From contig BOCB01000001.1 of the NCBI GenBank assembly GCA_026002695.1, positions 1-64,000 of the forward strand: a stretch of 64,000 nucleotides of DNA. Reading direction: 5' to 3'. A model generated the notes under the pieces. The model was not told where the DNA came from, ran no database searches, and was given only the letters and a program-made list of their open reading frames with translations. The stretch is from Synergistales bacterium. GTDB lineage: Bacteria; Synergistota; Synergistia; Synergistales; Synergistaceae. Of the stretch, positions 60,008 through 64,000 are shown in pieces (positions within the stretch are counted from its first letter, which is position 1; each line of letters starts with the position of its first letter). The position numbers and the translations under genes are program-made.

Positions 60008-60085
60008 GGTGAGCGTAGCTCAGGTGGTTAGAGCTCCGGATTGTGGATCCGGAGGTCGGGGGTTCAAGTCCCCTCGCTCACCCCA
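60008..60085 (+). tRNA. tRNA-His (GTG)
   Basis: Acceptor GTGAGCG pairs with CGCTCAC. An extra G at -1 (60008) faces discriminator C73, the histidine identity feature. Anticodon stem CCGGA/TCCGG with loop TTGTGGA gives GTG. CCA encoded. Confidence 0.95.
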
Positions 60086-60117
60086 TATAAAGATGGAGCG
60101 TTTTGACAATAATGTTT

Positions 60118-60193
60118 GGATCGTTAGCTCAACTGGCAGAGCACCTGACTCTTAATCAGGGGGTTACAGGTTCGATTCCTGTACGATCCACCA
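60118..60193 (+). tRNA. tRNA-Lys (CTT)
   Basis: Acceptor GGATCGT pairs with ACGATCC. Anticodon stem CCTGA/TCAGG with loop CTCTTAA gives CTT. T arm AGGTTCGATTCCT, discriminator A, CCA encoded. An integrase remnant lies 140 bases downstream, so its 3' end may have served as an attachment site. Confidence 0.95.
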
Positions 60194-60317
60194 TATCATA
60201 TTTTCAGCCAAACGCAACGACACGCAAAACCTTTGGAAACTCTAAACCTAACCCCACTTACAGCCCCGGTCAAACACCACTAAACCCACACCAACCCAAA
60301 CCGATACTGTATACTAT

Positions 60318-60473
60318 AAAGCAGGGCTGCTCATGCGGCAGATAGAGGCTTATCCGTATGATGTCATGCGTTACGCGCTGAAGTTCTCGGCCCTGACGTT
60401 CTGCCGCCCCGGAGAAATAAGACACGCCCTGTGGTTTGAGGGGCGAAAACTCCGTTTGACAAAGTCCGGCTAA
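60318..60473 (+). pseudogene. P4-type tyrosine integrase remnant
   Basis: A frame of about 50 codons ending at TAA 60471-60473. AGLLMRQIEAY, then ALKFSALTFCRPGEIRHALW, is the part around the first catalytic Arg of P4-family integrases (usually LxFVRPGELRxAxW). Everything N-terminal and the rest of the catalytic domain are missing. Location beside tRNA-Lys fits an integrative element that has since been deleted. Confidence 0.7.
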
Positions 60474-60486
60474 TATATGATAATGA

Positions 60487-60632
60487 CCTTCATGTTTTGG
60501 CAACGGGAATCCGGTGAAATACCGGAGCGGCCCCGCCACTGTAATCGGGACGAAACCGCGGACGCCACTGTGAAAACGGGAAGGCGCGGAATTAGGATGA
60601 ACGAGAGCCAGGAAACCTGCCAAACTAATTTA
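60487..60632 (+). promoter_or_regulatory. Cobalamin riboswitch
   Basis: The conserved B12 element is easy to read: GGGAATCCGGTGAAATACCGG, GCGGCCCCGCCACTGTAAT, CGGACGCCACTG, GGGAAGG, GGATGAACGAGAGCCAGG and AACCTGCC. It lies in the leader of the TonB receptor gene, 131 bases before its start. It should reduce receptor synthesis when adenosylcobalamin is plentiful. Confidence 0.95.
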
Positions 60633-60762
60633 TTAAGCCGGATTTTATTGCGCGCGGGCGCGGGTGGCCTTTTGGTACAGTCTGCCATATCACACATATC
60701 TTTAGCCAATCCCGCTCGATTTTAAGAAAATATCAATATCTTTATAATTAGGAGTGATCTGT

Positions 60763-62811
60763 GTGAAATGTCGTTCTTCCATGCGCGCCGCTGTGCTTTC
60801 CGCCTTTTTCGCCGCTCTGTTCGCGCTTCCCGCTCCGTCCCCCGCCGCCGTCGATCTGCCGGAGGAGACCGTCGTCGGTTCGGCGGATTACGGAACGAAC
60901 GAGGACAGGTATATATCGCCCGGCACGGTATCCGTGATACGCCCCGATGATAAGCTGGGCGAGCAGCGGACCATCCCCGAATTATTGGAGGATACGCCGG
61001 GGCTCAACGTAATCAGCGTACAGGGGCGCAACGGATATAGCGTCGCGTCAGTGCGCGGCAGCACTGCCGCCGAGGTTGCGGTGTACATCGACGGAGTGCT
61101 GATGAACCTTCAGAGCGAATCCGCGGTCGATCTCTCCGCCATTCCCGCCGACAGCGTGGAGCGCATCGAGGTATACAGAGGCTATATCCCCTCCCGCTTC
61201 GGAGCTCAGGCGATGGGCGGCGTCATAAACATCGTAACCAAGATGCCGGAAAAACCTTCGACAACCGTATCGCTCGGCGCCGCTTCCTTCGGCAGGTACA
61301 AGGGGACTCTTTCCCACGGCTCGCCGATGTGGGGCGGCAAATTCTTCGGCTCGTTCGGCTATGAAACGTACAAGGGCGACTTCCCCTACCGGAACGACAA
61401 CAACACCCCCTACAACAACACCGACGACTACAACGCGAATCGGCGCGACAACGGCTTTAACAATACCGACGCGCTCCTTAAATGGGAGGATGAGCACTGG
61501 AAAGCGAGGTTCTCCTACTCGAAGCGCGACCGCGATCTGCCCTTGCAGGCTCCCGGCAGCGACAAGGACGGCGTTACTATTCAACGCGGCGCGCTCTTGG
61601 ACACAACTCGGTGGGATGTATCGCTCGGCCGCAGTCAGACTGCCGGTTCGGTGAACTGGGGCTGGGAGATAATCCGCACGGAACAGGGCAAGGACTATGA
61701 CAGCAGGCGCAGCCCGCAGCAGAGTCCCATAGCGAACGTAGTGAAGAGCAGCTATGACACGTCGCGAACCGGCATATCGCTGAACGCCGACTGGAGCGCC
61801 GGGGAGCGCCACTTCTTTGAATTCTTGGCCGAGTACAGCGACGAGAGCCTCAAAGTGGACGGCGATATGCTGAGGAGGACGCAATACTTGAACGGTATCG
61901 ATAACTACGATATGTCGAGCTGGTATCTCGCGCTTCAGGATACCATAGCCCTCGACAGGTCCGGCAGCTTCACCGCGACCCCGTCGCTGCGCTGGCACAA
62001 TCAGGACGGCGACAGCGAACTCACGTGGCAGGTGGCGCTTACAAAGGAGTTCTCGCGCTCATGGATGCTGAAGAGCTCCTTCGGCACGTACTCGCGCGCC
62101 CCGAATATGTATGAGAACTACGGAGACGGGGCGTTCATCCTGCCGTCGGCGTCAAACCTGAAATGGGAGACCGGTACTCAGTTCGACATCAGCGCGATAT
62201 GGAACGGGGAGCCCTCGTTCATAAAGGGCTCGAAGGCGCGGGCGTCCTTGTCCTACTTCCGGCGCGACAGCGACAACCTGATTGAGTTCAACATGACAAG
62301 CCCTACTTTCGGCAGATACGAGAACGTAGCGAAGGCGAAGGTAAACGGCGTTGAGTTCGAGGGCGCGATCGATGTGGATCTGTGGAGCCTGTCGCTTTCG
62401 GCCACATGGCTCGACGGAGTGAACGACGGCGATACCGGCACGGCAAGAGACGGAGGCAAGGCTCTGCCCAACAGGCCGGAGTGGAGCGGAAGCGCGCGCC
62501 TCACCCGCAAGTTCGGAGAGCAGTCGAGAAAGGCGCGCGGCACGGGCTCTGTCTTCGCCGAGTACCGCTACATAGGAGAGAACTATGCCGACTTCACGGA
62601 GAGCGTGCTGTTTGACGCGCAGGGCATATGGAACTTGGGGTTCAAATACGCTCTTTCCCCGACGTCGGAGCTCGCTCTCGGCATCAACGATGTATTTGAC
62701 GCCGCCGACGGGTGGAAGATGCGCCCGAACGGGGCTTACGGCCCGGAACGCATACTGTGGTACCCCATAGAGGGAAGGTCGTATTACCTGACTCTGACGA
62801 TGGAACTGTAA
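60763..62811 (+). CDS. TonB-dependent outer membrane receptor, probably for cobalamin (BtuB-like)
   Basis: A 682-residue outer membrane receptor. Signal peptide ends at PSPAA; TonB box EETVVGSA follows. Plug domain: IPELLEDTPGLNV, VASVRGSTAAEVAVYIDG and VERIEVYRGYIPSRFGAQAMGGVINI. The rest is a 22-strand barrel ending in an aromatic/hydrophobic strand (YYLTLTMEL). The B12 riboswitch upstream indicates cobalamin or a related corrinoid as ligand. GTG start at 60763, 8 bases after TAGGAG; a GTG at 60754 lies within that site. Confidence 0.94.
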   Translation: MKCRSSMRAAVLSAFFAALFALPAPSPAAVDLPEETVVGSADYGTNEDRYISPGTVSVIRPDDKLGEQRTIPELLEDTPGLNVISVQGRNGYSVASVRGSTAAEVAVYIDGVLMNLQSESAVDLSAIPADSVERIEVYRGYIPSRFGAQAMGGVINIVTKMPEKPSTTVSLGAASFGRYKGTLSHGSPMWGGKFFGSFGYETYKGDFPYRNDNNTPYNNTDDYNANRRDNGFNNTDALLKWEDEHWKARFSYSKRDRDLPLQAPGSDKDGVTIQRGALLDTTRWDVSLGRSQTAGSVNWGWEIIRTEQGKDYDSRRSPQQSPIANVVKSSYDTSRTGISLNADWSAGERHFFEFLAEYSDESLKVDGDMLRRTQYLNGIDNYDMSSWYLALQDTIALDRSGSFTATPSLRWHNQDGDSELTWQVALTKEFSRSWMLKSSFGTYSRAPNMYENYGDGAFILPSASNLKWETGTQFDISAIWNGEPSFIKGSKARASLSYFRRDSDNLIEFNMTSPTFGRYENVAKAKVNGVEFEGAIDVDLWSLSLSATWLDGVNDGDTGTARDGGKALPNRPEWSGSARLTRKFGEQSRKARGTGSVFAEYRYIGENYADFTESVLFDAQGIWNLGFKYALSPTSELALGINDVFDAADGWKMRPNGAYGPERILWYPIEGRSYYLTLTMEL

Positions 62812-62837
62812 TTTTGCGGTAGGGGCGGGCAAAAAAC

Positions 62838-62856
62838 GGGCGGCAAAATGCCGCCC
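62838..62856 (+). terminator. Hairpin behind the TonB receptor gene
   Basis: GGGCGGC-AAAAT-GCCGCCC is a perfect 7-bp stem 27 bases past the stop. The flank GGTAGGGGCGG/CCGCCCCTGC suggests it is one of the dispersed hairpins. No strong T run. Confidence 0.5.
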
Positions 62857-63010
62857 CTGCAAAACCCCGCGCGTCCGCCCCGCATGTTCAACATAAATGT
62901 TCGTCCTCCTCCCCTGATTATTGTCATTTTTAATTTTTCCTTTTAATTTCCTTATATATTAATATTGAGGATATAATATTAAGTAAGCAACTTTATTTTT
63001 TCCGGGTATC

Positions 63011-63042
63011 ATTACCCTATTAGGCTCATAACAATAAATCAG
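63011..63042. repeat. Dispersed repeat B, copy near the sensor kinase gene
   Basis: ATTACCCTATTAGGCTCATA and then ACAATAAATCAG, related to 28376-28437. It lies in the AT-rich gap upstream of the kinase gene, where no other feature is clear. Confidence 0.55.
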
Positions 63043-63073
63043 TCTTTTTTATGTCGGGCGAGGTGTTCCTATA

Positions 63074-64000
63074 GTGAAGAAATCCTTCTTCTCGTTTCAG
63101 GGAAAGGTGTTCTTTATATTGTTTCTCTTTATGCTCGCTCCAAGCTGCGTCGTCTGGTACGGTGTCAATAAAGTCACTAAGAACGCTCTCAGCGAGGAGA
63201 AGCAAGGGAATCTCATGTCGCTTGCCAGGATACTCGACGCGTCTCTCGGCGACCGCGATTACAACGACATTCTGAGGGAGCGCGGCGCTGAAAACGCGGC
63301 GCGCGAGGAGAAGATACGGGTCCTGAACGAGGAGCTGTACAAGATAACCGACGATGTGGCGGCATCGTCGCATGAGCTCGGAGTGGGTTATTACTCACGG
63401 GAGCTCGACGCCATCATCACTTACGGCCCGTCCTCCCAATACGCCGATATGGTGGGCAAGCCGGTAGCCCCCGATCATAAAGGGCGCGCCGCGATGAACG
63501 CCGGCAAGCCGGATGTCATGACCGGCACTATGGCTCGCGGGAATATAATGAACGCGATACTTCCAATCGAACGGCACGGAGAGGTTATCGGCTACATATG
63601 GGCAAACGAACTCCAGACTGACATCGAAAAAAACTTCCGCAACATAACGCGGACTGTGTCCGCCCTAATGATAATCTCCTGCGCTCTCACAATGGCATGT
63701 ATGTTCGTATTCACGCGGAGAACGGTCAATGATATAGACACGCTGATACACGGCGTCGACTCCATGAAGAAGGACATGTCCTTCCGCATAAAGCGTATGC
63801 CCGGCGAGCTCGGCGAGGTGGCCGGCAGCATAAACTCGATGGCGGCCGACATAAGCAGGGCAGCGGAGGAGACCAACCGCGCCGTCTCGGTACTGCGCGG
63901 CATCATGCGCAATATCGACACCGCCATATTAGTCTGCGACCCTTCGACAAAAAAAATAGTCTACGTAAACGAGTATGTCGGCAAATTTTTGAAAGACGGG
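63074..64000 (+). CDS. Membrane sensor kinase, N-terminal part (cut by window end)
   Basis: The frame is open from GTG 63074 to the last base (309 codons). Helix 1 (VFFILFLFMLAPSCVVWYGV) is followed by an extracytoplasmic sCache-like sensor domain (about 35-185, with IMNAILPIERHGEVIGYIWA), helix 2 (ALMIISCALTMACMFVF), a HAMP linker (GELGEVAGSINSMAADIS) and the start of a PAS domain (GIMRNIDTAILVCD). This order is that of AtoS-type histidine kinases. The kinase domain is outside the window, so a different output is possible. GAGGTG is 8 bases before the start. Confidence 0.8.
   Translation, partial: MKKSFFSFQGKVFFILFLFMLAPSCVVWYGVNKVTKNALSEEKQGNLMSLARILDASLGDRDYNDILRERGAENAAREEKIRVLNEELYKITDDVAASSHELGVGYYSRELDAIITYGPSSQYADMVGKPVAPDHKGRAAMNAGKPDVMTGTMARGNIMNAILPIERHGEVIGYIWANELQTDIEKNFRNITRTVSALMIISCALTMACMFVFTRRTVNDIDTLIHGVDSMKKDMSFRIKRMPGELGEVAGSINSMAADISRAAEETNRAVSVLRGIMRNIDTAILVCDPSTKKIVYVNEYVGKFLKDG

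Noticed and set aside
60482..60725. Small plus-strand and minus-strand frames over the B12 element
   Set aside because: They lie entirely in the riboswitch and expression platform, whose RNA consensus explains the sequence.
1..64000. rRNA genes, replication origin or complete insertion sequences
   Set aside because: No rRNA-like conserved stretches, DnaA-box cluster or intact transposase was seen.

Overview
The window looks like chromosomal DNA from a member of the Synergistota. It has Gram-negative envelope genes (TonB-dependent receptor, tripartite RND pump with a TolC-type channel, OmpH/Skp) next to genes typical of Firmicutes-like lineages (RNase J, CsaB plus its DUF5693 partner, adenosine-specific kinase). 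A large secreted protease ends in a Gly-Gly-Gly-Gly-Cys / hydrophobic helix / basic tail that matches the SYNERG-CTERM anchor of this phylum. Flagellin and several lipoprotein or export genes point to a motile diderm. Genus cannot be read from the window.

Layout. 1-2.4 kb: a methyltransferase-nuclease gene preceded by the nearly identical tail of a second copy, then aroQ. 2.6-8.1 kb (minus): a three-gene flavin reductase/pirin operon, a scrap of a TRAP transporter gene, and a SWIM-zinc-finger/SNF2-helicase pair. 8.4-8.7 kb: tRNA-Glu and tRNA-Gln with a MITE-like insertion just upstream of their promoter. 8.7-14.6 kb (minus): RND pump, TolC, adaptor and a SUI1-family factor, all overlapping or tightly spaced. 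14.9-16.8 kb: a DUF4143 ATPase and decayed toxin-antitoxin pieces. 16.8-20.1 kb (minus): a lipoprotein with seven 58-residue repeats behind an lspA-like gene whose leader holds a 13-copy octanucleotide repeat. 20.4-24.2 kb (plus): MoxR, DUF58, transglutaminase. 24.3-42.1 kb (minus, nearly continuous): rimI, purA, a YibQ-like deacetylase-fold protein, S41 protease, EnvC-like M23 protein, ftsX, ftsE, a diverged transketolase pair, csaB, DUF5693, maf, uppP, a Na/Pi cotransporter, RNase J, adenosine-specific kinase, ompH. This is a cell envelope and division block with housekeeping genes.

42.2-50.5 kb is an accessory island: type III restriction (Res with a 3' frameshift, Fic, Mod, a DUF4391 fragment), remnants of a relaxase, a DUF2461 gene, an IS5-type transposase and an HsdS, a MarR/SRPBCC pair with a 36-bp palindromic operator, and a second Fic gene. 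50.7-57.2 kb (minus): the 1352-residue M6 protease and a 791-residue flagellin, whose leader contains an 11-copy pentanucleotide repeat. 57.6-64 kb: a two-cluster ferredoxin, an ABC substrate-binding protein, four tRNA genes (Gly, Arg, His, Lys), a P4-type integrase remnant beside tRNA-Lys, a cobalamin riboswitch ahead of a TonB receptor, and a sensor kinase cut by the window end.

The most interesting signal is a shared arrangement upstream of flagellin and of the lspA/lipoprotein pair. In both places a Shine-Dalgarno plus ATG opens a leader reading frame that runs straight through a tandem repeat whose unit (5 or 8 nt) is not a multiple of three. Copy-number slippage would change where the leader terminates relative to the next gene. 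This suggests phase variation of surface components, but it is inference from one sequence.
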